Source: Intestinimonas butyriciproducens
GTDB lineage: Bacteria > Bacillota > Clostridia > Oscillospirales > Butyricicoccaceae
Length of the DNA stretch: 64,000 bases
NCBI RefSeq assembly: GCF_016901775.1
Contig: NZ_JACJKW010000009.1
Span: 44,320-108,319, forward strand
Direction: 5' to 3'
Below the pieces are notes generated by a model. The model had not been told where the DNA came from and did no database searches. It saw only the letters and a program-made list of their open reading frames with translations. Shown here piece by piece: positions 1 to 7,834 of this stretch; the stretch's first letter is position 1; each line of letters starts with the position of its first letter. Made by a program: the position numbers and the translations under genes.

Positions 1-33
1 TTTTGCAGAAAATCACCATTCCATGGAGGAAAT

Positions 34-921
34 ATGACAGATTACTTGATTCGCGGTATGACGAAAGACGGCTTCGTGTCGGTGAGCGCAGTGGAATGCA
101 CCGGCCTGGTGGAGCGGGCCCGTCAGATTCACCACACCCTGCCCCTGGCCACGGCGGCCCTGGGGCGTACGCTGGCTGCGGCGTCCATGATGGGCGATGG
201 CCTGAAAAGCGATAATGGTTCGGTGACAGTACAGATCAGGGGCGGCGGTCCGCTGGGGGCTATCACCGCGGTGGCCGATCACAAGGGCAATGTGCGTGGT
301 TATCTTCAGAACCCGGCTGTGGATCTGCCCTTGCGTGCCGATGGCAAGCTGGATGTAGGGTTTGGCGTGGGACGCCAGGGGCTGCTTACGGTCATCAAAG
401 ACATCGGCGCCCGGGAGCCCTTTTCCGGGAAAGTGGCTCTCCGCTCGGGAGAGATTGCGGAAGACATCGCCGGCTATTATGCCGAAAGCGAACAGACGCC
501 CACGGTGTGTGCGCTGGGTGTGCTGGTGGGACGGGATCAGCAGGTAACGGCTGCCGGCGGTTACCTGGTGCAGCTGCTGCCCGGTGCACCGGACAGCTTG
601 GTGGATCAGCTGGAAAAAAACTTTACTTCCATGCCCAGTGTTACAAGCCTGCTCAGCCAGGGCAAAACAATGGAAGAGATCATGGACCAGGCTCTGGAAG
701 GACTTTTGTTCCATGTGCTGGAGAAGCATCCGGTGGCCTATGAGTGCCATTGTTCCCGGCAGAAGGTGGAGCAGGCCCTGATCAGCATGGGAGAAAAAGA
801 ACTGCGGGAGCTGCGGGACAGTGGCGAGGATGCTCACATCACCTGTCAGTTCTGTGACGCCGAATATGTGTTTTCCACAGAGGATCTGACAGCCCTTTTA
901 AAGCAGGCCAAACGGCCTTGA
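34..921 (+). CDS. hslO: Hsp33 redox-regulated chaperone
   Basis: Cytosolic holdase chaperone that is activated by oxidation and protects unfolding proteins during oxidative stress. The 295-residue length is normal for Hsp33. The N-terminal core carries the typical RGxTKDGFV and AATALGRTLAA-like segments. The C-terminal redox switch is complete: a CxC pair (ECHCSR) near residue 236 and a CxxC pair (CQFC) near residue 270, the four zinc-binding cysteines. The ATG follows a GGAGG site by 5 bases. A U-tract terminator follows at once, so the gene appears monocistronic or last in its operon. Identification rests on whole-protein resemblance plus the four cysteines. Confidence 0.96.
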   Translation: MTDYLIRGMTKDGFVSVSAVECTGLVERARQIHHTLPLATAALGRTLAAASMMGDGLKSDNGSVTVQIRGGGPLGAITAVADHKGNVRGYLQNPAVDLPLRADGKLDVGFGVGRQGLLTVIKDIGAREPFSGKVALRSGEIAEDIAGYYAESEQTPTVCALGVLVGRDQQVTAAGGYLVQLLPGAPDSLVDQLEKNFTSMPSVTSLLSQGKTMEEIMDQALEGLLFHVLEKHPVAYECHCSRQKVEQALISMGEKELRELRDSGEDAHITCQFCDAEYVFSTEDLTALLKQAKRP

Positions 922-930
922 GAGATAAAG

Positions 931-955
931 AAAAAGGGGGCGCTGCCCCCTTTTT
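931..955 (+). terminator. Rho-independent terminator of hslO
   Basis: A run of A, a GGGGGC/GCCCCC-type stem with a short loop and a T run directly after the hslO stop codon. Confidence 0.85.
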
Positions 956-985
956 AAAAAATCTCAAGGAAAAATCAAAAAAAGG

Positions 986-1014
986 TTGACAGATGGAGCT
1001 CTAGCCGGTATAAT
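986..1014 (+). promoter_or_regulatory. Upstream sigma-70-type promoter of the tRNA cluster
   Basis: Perfect TTGACA (986-991), 17-bp spacer and perfect TATAAT (1009-1014). It lies 105 bp upstream of the first tRNA, with a second promoter in between. Confidence 0.8.
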
Positions 1015-1068
1015 AATTATCGTCGCCGCAAGGTGTGTGACAGAAAAAAGAATGAAAAAACTTTTTTC

Positions 1069-1097
1069 TTGACAAACACCGTTCTCTCTGTTAGAAT
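1069..1097 (+). promoter_or_regulatory. Proximal sigma-70-type promoter of the tRNA cluster
   Basis: TTGACA (1069-1074), 17-bp spacer and TAGAAT (1092-1097), 21 bp before tRNA-Val. With the promoter at 986-1014 it forms a tandem pair. Confidence 0.8.
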
Positions 1098-1118
1098 AGA
1101 GAAGCTCGCTGCGAATGA

Positions 1119-1194
1119 GGGAGCATAGCTCAGCTGGGAGAGCATCTGCCTTACAAGCAGAGGGTCACAGGTTCGAGCCCTGTTGTTCCCACCA
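1119..1194 (+). tRNA. tRNA-Val(TAC)
   Basis: A 76-nt cloverleaf: acceptor GGGAGCA pairs with TGTTCCC, anticodon TAC sits in a seven-base loop, the T loop is TTCGAGC, and CCA is encoded. First gene of a five-tRNA cluster. Confidence 0.96.
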
Positions 1195-1200
1195 ATTTAT

Positions 1201-1277
1201 GGCCGTGTAGTTCAGTTGGTTAGAACGCTAGCCTGTCACGCTAGAGGTCGACGGTTCGAGCCCGTTCACGGTCGCCA
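1201..1277 (+). tRNA. tRNA-Asp(GTC)
   Basis: A 77-nt cloverleaf with acceptor GGCCGTG, anticodon GTC, discriminator G as usual for Asp, and encoded CCA. Confidence 0.96.
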
Positions 1278-1281
1278 ATTT

Positions 1282-1357
1282 GCCTCTGTAGCTCAGTTGG
1301 TAGAGCAGGGGACTGAAAATCCCCGTGTCGCTGGTTCGATTCCGGCCGGAGGCACCA
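1282..1357 (+). tRNA. tRNA-Phe(GAA)
   Basis: A 76-nt cloverleaf with acceptor GCCTCTG against CGGAGGC, anticodon GAA, and encoded CCA. Confidence 0.96.
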
Positions 1358-1360
1358 CTT

Positions 1361-1436
1361 GCGGATGTAGCTCATCTGGTAGAGCGCCACCTTGCCAAGG
1401 TGGAGGTAGCGAGTTCGAGCCTCGTCATCCGCTCCA
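1361..1436 (+). tRNA. tRNA-Gly(GCC)
   Basis: A 76-nt cloverleaf with acceptor GCGGATG, anticodon GCC, and encoded CCA. Confidence 0.96.
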
Positions 1437-1438
1437 AA

Positions 1439-1473
1439 ATATGGCAGGAATGTGTTTTGCATTCCTGCCATAT
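1439..1473 (+). other. Perfect 14-bp hairpin between tRNA-Gly and tRNA-Cys
   Basis: ATATGGCAGGAATG (1439-1452) pairs perfectly with 1460-1473 across a 7-nt loop. No U-run follows, so it is more likely a processing stem or weak terminator than a strong terminator. Confidence 0.7.
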
Positions 1474-1493
1474 ATCTAAACTGTATATGGTAT

Positions 1494-1568
<75 letters not shown>

Positions 1569-1570
1569 AA

Positions 1571-1608
1571 AAAAGACTACACCATCAGGTGTAGTCTTTT
1601 TTCTTTTT
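1571..1608 (+). terminator. Terminator of the tRNA cluster
   Basis: A 13-bp stem (AAAAGACTACACC with its complement) with an ATCA loop, followed by a T-rich tract. Confidence 0.85.
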
Positions 1609-1609
1609 C

Positions 1610-2032
1610 TCAGCGCTGCTCTCTGTGGGAGTATTCCGAAGAGCCGGATGGTGCGATAGGATCCCAGGGAGGAGACAGGCGAAAGTGCAGATGCCAGCAA
1701 GGGGCAGAAAAAGGAAGAAAAGAGCGGATTTCCACATCCACAGAGTCTGTGGGCTCCATCAGCTTGTAGGACAGATGGATGTGCACTTGTTCCCCTGTGT
1801 TCAAAGGGCGAAAAGCCGTATTGGCATAAAAAAGAGGTTGGCCGGACACCAGACCGGGAGCCAACGGTGTTCCTTGCTGAAATGCACGGCACAGAACAGA
1901 AGAAGCAAAACTTTCCCCATCCGGGCCTGCGTGGGTGTATTCCAGAGCGATCCATAGCAAAAAGGAACCCTGTTTTTCACGGCATGGGCGCCAGAACAGC
2001 AGGTGGATCGGATCTTTTTCAAAAGCTTCCAT
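1610..2032 (-). CDS. Hypothetical protein, about 140 aa
   Basis: I do not recognise the family. The ATG at 2032 is preceded by an AGGAGG site 9 bases upstream, which supports it over the longer reading from 2110. The product is about 140 residues, rich in aromatic residues, proline and histidine, with no clear signal peptide or long membrane segment. It is divergent from an XRE-type regulator and shares a 111-bp control region with it that carries direct repeats, so co-regulation is plausible. It ends against the tRNA-cluster terminator. The ribosome binding site and the divergent arrangement are the main evidence that it is real. Confidence 0.5.
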   Translation of the reverse strand: MEAFEKDPIHLLFWRPCREKQGSFLLWIALEYTHAGPDGESFASSVLCRAFQQGTPLAPGLVSGQPLFYANTAFRPLNTGEQVHIHLSYKLMEPTDSVDVEIRSFLPFSAPCWHLHFRLSPPWDPIAPSGSSEYSHREQR

Positions 2033-2064
2033 ATGGTGTGGCCTCCTGGAAGAAAATATGCTTT

Positions 2065-2133
2065 TAGTCATCTTTACGGTAAGACTACCAAATGACTGTG
2101 ATAAAGTCAAGAAAAATAGTCATCTTTATGGTA
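2065..2133. promoter_or_regulatory. Direct-repeat operator candidate between divergent genes
   Basis: A 17-base sequence starting TAGTCATCTTTA occurs at 2065-2081 and at 2117-2133 with one mismatch, 52 bp apart (about five helical turns). An inverted half-site ATGACT lies between them at 2091-2096. The site sits between the XRE regulator and the divergent hypothetical gene. Binding by the XRE protein is inference. Confidence 0.5.
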
Positions 2134-2143
2134 GAGGATTGCC

Positions 2144-2422
2144 GTGAAAATTTATGATTACCAGGGCAGAAGCAATATCTGCGGAAAACAGATCCGCCGC
2201 TTTCGCCGGGAACGGAAGCTGTCCCAGGGAGAATTGGCGGCCAAGCTGCAGCTCCAGGAGGTGCAGCTGGATCAGAAGGCGGTAAGCCGGGTGGAAATGG
2301 GAGAGCGGTTTGTGGCGGATTTTGAGCTGGTGGCCTTTTCCCGGGCGCTGCGGGTATCCTTGGAAGAACTTCTGGGGATATCAGGCTTTTCAGAAAAAGG
2401 CGGCGGTGATACAATAGGATAA
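2144..2422 (+). CDS. XRE-family helix-turn-helix regulator
   Basis: A 92-residue DNA-binding protein. After a short lead the sequence reads as a Cro/CI-type HTH: IRRFRRERKLSQGELAAKL, then AVSRVEMGERFV, then a C-terminal RVSLEELLG segment typical of small XRE regulators. The start is GTG at 2144 after an AGAGG site. The stop lies 22 bp before rarA, so it may be co-transcribed with rarA. Upstream direct repeats suggest autoregulation. Specificity is unknown. Confidence 0.8.
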   Translation: MKIYDYQGRSNICGKQIRRFRRERKLSQGELAAKLQLQEVQLDQKAVSRVEMGERFVADFELVAFSRALRVSLEELLGISGFSEKGGGDTIG

Positions 2423-2444
2423 AAAGCAGGAAGGAGATGGGGGA

Positions 2445-3764
2445 ATGCAACAATCCCTTTTTGCCCCCAAAGACCTGAGCCAACCCTTGGCCGACCGGCT
2501 GCGTCCCCAGACGCTGGAGGAATATGTGGGACAGGAGCATCTTCTGGGGCCGGGGAAGGTGCTGCGGCAGATGATAGAGCAAGATGAGGTGCCTTCCATG
2601 ATCTTCTGGGGCCCGCCGGGGGTGGGTAAGACCACTCTGGCCCGGATCATTGCCCGGCATACCAAGGCGGAGTTTGTCAATTTCAGTGCTGTGACCAGCG
2701 GCATCAAAGAGCTGCGCCAGGTGATGGTCCAGGCGGAAACTACCCGGCTTCTGGGCCAGAAAACCATTTTGTTCATTGACGAGATCCATCGATTCAACAA
2801 AGCCCAGCAGGATGCATTCCTTCCCTATGTGGAAAAAGGAAGTATCGTTCTCATTGGCGCTACCACAGAAAACCCCTCTTTTGAGATCAACTCGGCGCTG
2901 CTATCCCGATGCAAGGTATTTGTGCTGCAAGCTCTCAGCGGGGAGGATCTGTTGAAGATGCTCCAGCGGGCGGTGACTTCTCCAAAGGGATTGGGAGCGC
3001 AGAATGTACATATTCACACGGCTCTTTTGGAGAAGATTGCCCTGTTTGCCAATGGAGATGCCCGGGTGGCCCTCAATACATTGGAGATGGTGGCCCTCAA
3101 CGGGGAAAAAACACCGGGGGGAGTGTTGGTCACAGAGGATATCCTGAATCAGTGCATTGGTCAGCGCTCCCTGCTTTATGACAAGAATGGAGAGGAACAC
3201 TACAACCTGATTTCCGCTTTGCACAAATCCATGCGCAACAGTGATCCGGATGCCGCTATGTATTGGCTGGCCCGGATGCTGGAAGCAGGGGAGGACCCTC
3301 TGTATGTGGCACGAAGACTGATCCGTTTTGCCAGTGAGGATGTGGGTTTGGCGGACAGCCGGGCGCTGTCTCTGGCGGTGGAAGTCTATCAGGCCTGTCA
3401 TTTTATCGGCGTTCCGGAATGCAATGTGATTCTGGCTCAGGCCGTGGTCTATCTTTCCTTGGCTCCTCGTTCCAATGCCCTGTATGTGGGGTATGAGCAG
3501 GCCAAGCGGGATGCGCTCAAGCAGCTGGCCCAGCCGGTGCCGCTCCATCTGCGCAACAGCCCTACTCAGCTTATGCGGGAGCTCCACTATGGAGAGGGCT
3601 ATCAATATGCCCACGATACCCAGGAAAAGCTCACGGATATGGAATGTCTGCCCGAATCTCTTCGGGGAAAGCGATACTACAATCCCACAGAACAAGGTCT
3701 GGAAAAGCGTTTCAAAGAGCGATTGGAACAAATCCGGCAGTGGAAAAAACACCGGCAAACATAG
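2445..3764 (+). CDS. rarA: Replication-associated recombination ATPase RarA/MgsA
   Basis: An AAA+ ATPase of the clamp-loader-like RarA (MgsA/WRNIP1) family that acts at stalled replication forks. The 439-residue protein has the family opening (PLADRLRPQTLEEYVGQEHL), Walker A GPPGVGKTT near residue 57, Walker B FIDEIHRF near 109, sensor 1 ATTENPSFE near 137, and the C-terminal tetramerisation domain with ARRLIRFASEDVG. The length matches the family. A GGAGAT-type site precedes the ATG. It follows the XRE gene closely and ends in a strong terminator that is duplicated about 200 bp downstream. Confidence 0.95.
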   Translation: MQQSLFAPKDLSQPLADRLRPQTLEEYVGQEHLLGPGKVLRQMIEQDEVPSMIFWGPPGVGKTTLARIIARHTKAEFVNFSAVTSGIKELRQVMVQAETTRLLGQKTILFIDEIHRFNKAQQDAFLPYVEKGSIVLIGATTENPSFEINSALLSRCKVFVLQALSGEDLLKMLQRAVTSPKGLGAQNVHIHTALLEKIALFANGDARVALNTLEMVALNGEKTPGGVLVTEDILNQCIGQRSLLYDKNGEEHYNLISALHKSMRNSDPDAAMYWLARMLEAGEDPLYVARRLIRFASEDVGLADSRALSLAVEVYQACHFIGVPECNVILAQAVVYLSLAPRSNALYVGYEQAKRDALKQLAQPVPLHLRNSPTQLMRELHYGEGYQYAHDTQEKLTDMECLPESLRGKRYYNPTEQGLEKRFKERLEQIRQWKKHRQT

Positions 3765-3765
3765 C

Positions 3766-3789
3766 AAAAAGGCCCTTTGGGGCCTTTTT
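3766..3789 (+). terminator. Terminator of rarA, left copy of a 24-bp duplication
   Basis: AAAAAGGCCC TTT GGGGCCTTTTT-type hairpin directly after the rarA stop. The identical 24 bases recur at 3974-3997 on the far side of the triple-hairpin repeat. Confidence 0.9.
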
Positions 3790-3841
3790 CAGACTGTCGT
3801 AAAACATATCTGGCTAGGGGGAACTGTTGACCCTACCCTTT

Positions 3842-3965
3842 ATCAATCCGCAAAAAGCTGCGACCTGTGCGTGGCTTTTTGCACTTCTCAAGGGGCCAGT
3901 GTACGCCAAAGGCGTGCATGCAGCCCCTTGCAAAAACTCGACAAAGTGGCTTTGCCACTTTGTCG
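3842..3965. repeat. Triple-hairpin dispersed repeat, copy 1
   Basis: A 124-bp element, clearly similar over its whole length to 4612-4735. It contains three consecutive inverted repeats: GCAAAAAGC...GGCTTTTTGC; CAAGGGGC...GCCCCTTG with an inner TGTACGCC/GGCGTGCA stem; and CGACAAAGTGGC...GCCACTTTGTCG. Loops differ between copies while stems are mostly kept. It lies between two identical copies of the rarA terminator. No open reading frame of note. Confidence 0.85.
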
Positions 3966-3973
3966 ACATGTTT

Positions 3974-3997
3974 AAAAAGGCCCTTTGGGGCCTTTTT
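3974..3997 (+). terminator. Right copy of the duplicated rarA terminator
   Basis: Identical over 24 bases to 3766-3789. It starts 8 bases after the end of the triple-hairpin repeat. Confidence 0.85.
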
Positions 3998-4003
3998 GTT
4001 TTA

Positions 4004-4032
4004 TTGACAGAACGGAGTCGCTGTGATATACT
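4004..4032 (+). promoter_or_regulatory. Sigma-70-type promoter of the 4085 gene
   Basis: TTGACA (4004-4009), 17-bp spacer and TATACT (4027-4032), 52 bp before the ATG. Confidence 0.75.
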
Positions 4033-4084
4033 CCAAAAGCACTGAATAAGTAATTTACTAATTTACTGCATACAGGAGGAAATT

Positions 4085-4564
4085 ATGAAGATCCCAACCA
4101 CGCTGAAGCACAAACCGGTGGTCGTGGTAGAAAACTACGAAGAAGTGGATGGCCGCATGGCCTATCACAGCGATGCCAAAGGTCTTTCTCTGGGCCTGGC
4201 CCAATGGAACGATCGGGGCAAGGTGGATATTTCCGCCAAGGTATGGCGCTATACCGGGGAGAAGTGGTCCCGTCAGTCGGAGGAACTGCCTCTTCACCGG
4301 GCGCTGGATCTGGCGATCCTCATCAGTCAGGCCCGGCTGTATTTCCGGGAGGCCTATCGTTTTCCCAAGCTCTATGAAGAAGAAGGGGGGCCGGTGGCCC
4401 GGGTCGGGCTGCAGGGAGATGCCATGACAGTGGATATCTGCCGGGAGAATCCCCATATTGATGAGGATATTGCGCTATTCTATCAGGCTCTGGCCCAGGA
4501 TGACGAAATGCTGGGTGAGCGCTTTCGGGTGCTGGCCCGTATCCTGCGGGAAATGGGCTATTAA
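4085..4564 (+). CDS. Conserved hypothetical protein (possibly DUF6530-like)
   Basis: A 159-residue soluble protein with no signal peptide or membrane segment. It opens with MKIPTTLKHKPVVVVENYE, followed by a mixed alpha/beta sequence containing GLSLGLAQW and KVWRYTGEKWSRQSEELP. It resembles short conserved Firmicutes proteins of the DUF6530 type; I am not certain of that assignment and no function can be given. The start has an AGGAGGA site 5 bases upstream and its own promoter at 4004. A C+G-rich terminator follows, also duplicated around a second copy of the triple-hairpin repeat. Confidence 0.75.
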   Translation: MKIPTTLKHKPVVVVENYEEVDGRMAYHSDAKGLSLGLAQWNDRGKVDISAKVWRYTGEKWSRQSEELPLHRALDLAILISQARLYFREAYRFPKLYEEEGGPVARVGLQGDAMTVDICRENPHIDEDIALFYQALAQDDEMLGERFRVLARILREMGY

Positions 4565-4592
4565 AAAGGCCGCCCCTATGACGGGGCGGCAT
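4565..4592 (+). terminator. GC-rich hairpin after the 4085 gene, left copy
   Basis: A CCGCCCC/GGGGCGG stem with a TATGAC-type loop at 4570-4590. The 21 bases are identical to 4744-4764. There is no long U-run, so termination strength is uncertain. Confidence 0.7.
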
Positions 4593-4611
4593 AAATGGTC
4601 ATCCGGCCATA

Positions 4612-4735
4612 ATCAATTCGCAAAAAGCCGCGACCGGTGCGTGGCTTTTTGCACCTCTCAAGGGGCTAGTGTACGCAGAAGCGTGCACGCAGACCCTTGC
4701 AAAAACTCGACAAAGTGGCTTGAGCCACTTTGTCG
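4612..4735. repeat. Triple-hairpin dispersed repeat, copy 2
   Basis: A 124-bp relative of 3842-3965 with the same three stem-loops. The first stem is fully paired here (GCAAAAAGCC/GGCTTTTTGC) where copy 1 has a wobble. The third stem is one pair longer. It is flanked by identical 21-bp hairpins at 4570-4590 and 4744-4764; the right hairpin again starts 8 bases after the element. Confidence 0.85.
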
Positions 4736-4743
4736 GTCTTAGA

Positions 4744-4764
4744 CCGCCCCTATGACGGGGCGGC
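4744..4764 (-). terminator. GC-rich hairpin, right copy, before the MATE gene end
   Basis: Identical to 4570-4590. On the minus strand it follows the stop codon of the MATE gene at 4770 and may serve as its terminator. Confidence 0.65.
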
Positions 4765-4769
4765 GTGGA

Positions 4770-6152
4770 TCATTGATAAAGCTGTACATCGTCGGGCATG
4801 GCCAGCCGCTCGTCCAAAAGCCGGTTGATGTTGCTTAAAAACACGGCGCTGGTCAGAATGGCGCAGAGCAGGTCGGTGACAGGCTCTGCGAAAAAGGTGG
4901 CCTGGGCTCCCAGAAAGTGGGGAAGTGCCAGGGTGAAAACCAGAAAGACCCCTTTGCGGATCAGGGACAGGCTGAGGGCTCCCCGGGCGATGCCCAGGGC
5001 GGTAAAGGTGTCCACAAACTCATACTGGAAGGCCAGAGGGATCACCGAGAAGGTGAACACCCGGATGGCCCAGGAGGACAGACGAAGCAGTTCTTCGTTG
5101 CGGGTGAAGATCATGGCGAAATAATAACCGGCCAGCTGGCTGATCAGGAACATAATGCCGGTGAAAATCAGACATAGTGTGAGCACTTTGCGGATGGCCA
5201 GGCGGATGCGGTCCACATTTTTTGCACCGTAATTGAAGCTGTGAATGGGTTGGGTTCCGCCGGTGATGCCGCCCAGGGGCATGGTGATCAGCTGCATATA
5301 ACTGAGCACAATGGTGGCCACGGTGATATAGGTGTCCCCCATCTGAGCGCCGCCGTAGTGCTGGAGTACGCTGTTGAGAGCGATGAGCAGCACACTGTCG
5401 GTGGCGATGATGGTAAAAGGAGACAGTCCGAACAGCAGGATCCGCCGCATGATGGAAGGGGAGTAGCCCCCCAACGTGAGGGAGATCTGGGGTTTGCGGC
5501 TGCGGAGGAACCAAAGCACAAAAAAGCAGCTGACAGCCTGGGAGATCACGGTGGCCAAGGCGGCTCCACGCACACCCAATCCCAGCAGGAAGATGAACAC
5601 CGGATCCAGCAGCACATTCAGGATTGCGCCGATGATCACCGTAGCCATTCCTATGGCAGAATAGCCCTGGCAGATGATGTACTGGTTCAGTCCCACAGAT
5701 AAAATGGCAAACAGAGTGCCCAGCACATAGATGGTCATATAGTCATTGGCATAGCCGTAAGTGGCGCCGCTGGCGCCAAAGGCCATGAGCATGGGCTTTT
5801 TCAGCAAAAGAGCGGCGCCAGTCAGCAAAAGAGCCAGAGCACACAGCAGCAGAAAGGCATTGGCCAGGATTTTCTGAGCGCCTTCTTTGTTTTTTTCACC
5901 CAGACGGATGGCCATCAGCGGCGCCCCGCCCAAGCCCGCCAAAAAGGAAAAAGAAGAGATCAGGGTGACAATGGGACCGCAGACACCCACGCCGGCCAGC
6001 GCCAGATCACCCACATGGGGAATGTGGCCAATGTACATTCGGTCCACAATACCGTAAAACACATTGACAAATTGGGCCAGCATTGAGGGAATCGCCAGTT
6101 TGAGAACCAGTTTTCCAATAGGGTCTCTGCCCAGATCGTTGGTCTTTGACAT
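4770..6152 (-). CDS. MATE-family efflux transporter
   Basis: An inner-membrane multidrug/toxin antiporter, usually Na+ or H+ coupled, with about 12 membrane segments. The sequence opens DPIGKLVLKLAIPSMLAQFV and shows repeated hydrophobic spans, a GVRGAALATVISQ segment and the second MatE half (FGLSPFTIIATDSVLLIALN). From the ATG at 6152 it is about 460 residues, typical for MATE. Further upstream starts (ATG 6173, TTG 6194) are possible, but homologues normally begin near DPIGKL. Substrate is unknown. First of three MATE genes in 14 kb. Confidence 0.92.
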   Translation of the reverse strand: MSKTNDLGRDPIGKLVLKLAIPSMLAQFVNVFYGIVDRMYIGHIPHVGDLALAGVGVCGPIVTLISSFSFLAGLGGAPLMAIRLGEKNKEGAQKILANAFLLLCALALLLTGAALLLKKPMLMAFGASGATYGYANDYMTIYVLGTLFAILSVGLNQYIICQGYSAIGMATVIIGAILNVLLDPVFIFLLGLGVRGAALATVISQAVSCFFVLWFLRSRKPQISLTLGGYSPSIMRRILLFGLSPFTIIATDSVLLIALNSVLQHYGGAQMGDTYITVATIVLSYMQLITMPLGGITGGTQPIHSFNYGAKNVDRIRLAIRKVLTLCLIFTGIMFLISQLAGYYFAMIFTRNEELLRLSSWAIRVFTFSVIPLAFQYEFVDTFTALGIARGALSLSLIRKGVFLVFTLALPHFLGAQATFFAEPVTDLLCAILTSAVFLSNINRLLDERLAMPDDVQLYQ

Positions 6153-6299
6153 AGTTTGCGCCCTGCTTTCCATAATGGTTGCGGTCTGTCCCAAGGACAG
6201 CCTTATATAGACTACTCTGGGGAGCGCTGAATTGCAAGGGAAAAGAAGAAATTTTCAGATTTTCCAAAAAATATTTGAAAAAAGGAAGGAGAATGGGCG

Positions 6300-7253
6300 A
6301 TGGAATCCATCAAAGGGCGGTTTGCCCCCAGCCCTACAGGGCGGATGCATCTGGGCAATGCCTTTTGCGCCCTTTTGGCCTGGCTTTCGGCCCGCAGCCA
6401 GGGAGGAAGCCTTTTGCTGCGCATGGAGGATCTGGATCCCCAGCGCAGCCGGGAAAGCTATGCCCGCTTGCTGATGGAAGACCTTCGGTGGCTGGGGCTG
6501 GATTGGGATGAAGGCGCCGGCGTTTCTGGAGAGCAGGAGGAATTGTACTGGCAGAGCCGCCGGAAAGAGGAATATGAAAAAGCTTTGGCCATGCTGAAGC
6601 AGCAGGAGCTGCTGTATCCCTGTTTTTGCACCCGGGCAGAGCTGCACGCCGCAGAAGCCCCCCATGCCTCCGATGGACAGGTGATTTACAGTGGCCGCTG
6701 CCGGGGACTGACGCCGCAGGAGCGGCAGGCAAAGGAAAAACACCGCCGGCCGGCCATTCGCATTGCCGTGCCGGAAGAAGTGATCTCCTTCACCGATGGA
6801 TGCCGGGGCGTATACGCAGAGAACCTGGCCCGGGACTGTGGAGATTTTATCCTGCGGCGCTCCGATGGGGTCTTTGCCTATCAGTTGGCGGTAACCTGGG
6901 ATGATGGAGTGATGGGAGTGAGTCAGGTGGTGCGGGGCAGCGACCTTCTTTCCTCCACCCCACGGCAGATCTGGCTTCAGCGTTTGTGGGGGTTTCCTCA
7001 GCCCCAGTATTATCATGTGCCCCTGCTTCTGGCCCCGGATGGCCGCCGTCTGTCCAAACGGGATGGAGATCTGGATCTGGGAGCTTTGCGCAGCCGGATC
7101 GGACCGGAAGAGCTGATAGGAAAACTGGCCTTTTGGGCAGGGATTTTGCCCAAAGAAGAAGCGGTCGCCCCCCGGGAGCTTACTTCTTTGTTTGGCTGGG
7201 AAAAAGTGAGAAAACAGGATATTTTGCTGGATGGGTCCATGTTGGATTTTTAA
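6300..7253 (+). CDS. gluQ: Glutamyl-Q tRNA(Asp) synthetase
   Basis: A truncated GluRS paralogue that activates glutamate and attaches it to queuosine at the tRNA-Asp wobble base. The 317-residue length matches GluQRS, which lacks the anticodon-binding domain. Visible motifs: RFAPSPTG start, HIGH-type HLGN, the zinc site (CFC near residue 107 plus YSGRC near 130), YQLAVTWDD, VRGSDLL, and KMSKS-type RLSKR near 250. An AAGGAAGGAG site precedes the ATG. A strong terminator follows. A tRNA-Asp(GTC), the expected substrate, is present at 1201-1277. Confidence 0.95.
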   Translation: MESIKGRFAPSPTGRMHLGNAFCALLAWLSARSQGGSLLLRMEDLDPQRSRESYARLLMEDLRWLGLDWDEGAGVSGEQEELYWQSRRKEEYEKALAMLKQQELLYPCFCTRAELHAAEAPHASDGQVIYSGRCRGLTPQERQAKEKHRRPAIRIAVPEEVISFTDGCRGVYAENLARDCGDFILRRSDGVFAYQLAVTWDDGVMGVSQVVRGSDLLSSTPRQIWLQRLWGFPQPQYYHVPLLLAPDGRRLSKRDGDLDLGALRSRIGPEELIGKLAFWAGILPKEEAVAPRELTSLFGWEKVRKQDILLDGSMLDF

Positions 7254-7257
7254 AAGG

Positions 7258-7288
7258 AAAAAAGCCGCCTGCAGGGGCGGCTTTTTTC
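7258..7288 (+). terminator. Bidirectional terminator after gluQ
   Basis: AAAAAAGCCGCC with its complement followed by a T-run, between gluQ and the convergent small gene at 7295. Confidence 0.85.
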
Positions 7289-7294
7289 ATAAGG

Positions 7295-7525
7295 CTATTG
7301 CAAGGCCAGGATCAGCCGCTGCCGGTGGCGGGAGCAGCGCATGGCCAGGCACAGATGACGGTTGAGTTTGCGGCACAGAGAAAGCAGGCGGCGGCTTCGG
7401 AAACTGTCTGGCGCAGGAAGGCCGGGCAGCAGCCAAAGGTTCCCCCATAGCTGATAGAGCCGGATGAGCCCATGGTGCCACAGGGTGAGCAGTCGATAAG
7501 CGAACAGTTGGAGAGTGTGTTTCAT
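7295..7525 (-). CDS. Small basic hypothetical protein, 76 aa
   Basis: Not recognised. The reading begins MKHTLQLFAYRLLTLW, with a hydrophobic or amphipathic N-terminal half and an Arg-rich C-terminal half (RSRRLLSLCRKLNRHL). The ATG at 7525 has a GAGGA site 9 bases upstream; a longer reading from 7588 lacks one. The stop abuts the gluQ terminator. Evidence that it is a gene is the start signal and tight packing; function unknown. Confidence 0.45.
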   Translation of the reverse strand: MKHTLQLFAYRLLTLWHHGLIRLYQLWGNLWLLPGLPAPDSFRSRRLLSLCRKLNRHLCLAMRCSRHRQRLILALQ

Positions 7526-7677
7526 TGCAGGAGTCCTCTTTCTTGTGGTTTCCGTAAGTGATGCGATCCCGATGCTCCTATTATACATAGGATATATGGA
7601 GGAAGGTGTCGAATTTTCGGGAGAAAAAAAGATTTTCTATTTTTGTTGCCGAAGAGGGAGGAAGAGGGAAGAAAAAG

Positions 7678-7720
7678 AAAAAAGAAGCGCTGTTTTGAAA
7701 AAACAGACGCTTCTTTTGTG
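7678..7720 (-). terminator. Hairpin downstream of the ABC permease
   Basis: AAAAGAAGCG...CGCTTCTTTT with an inner TGTTTT/AAAACA pairing. In the minus direction it ends in a T-rich tract. It lies in the 224-bp gap 7611-7834, which otherwise holds GC-rich inverted repeats (7731-7783) and no gene I can support. Confidence 0.6.
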
Positions 7721-7834
7721 CTTTTTTGGCTGCGGGGCGCGGTACAGCCGCCTGCGCCCGCCCGTTGGCAGCGCCCCCCGCAAAGGATATGGTATCACAG
7801 AGACATGGTCGGAAACCGTCGCAGCAGGGCGTTT

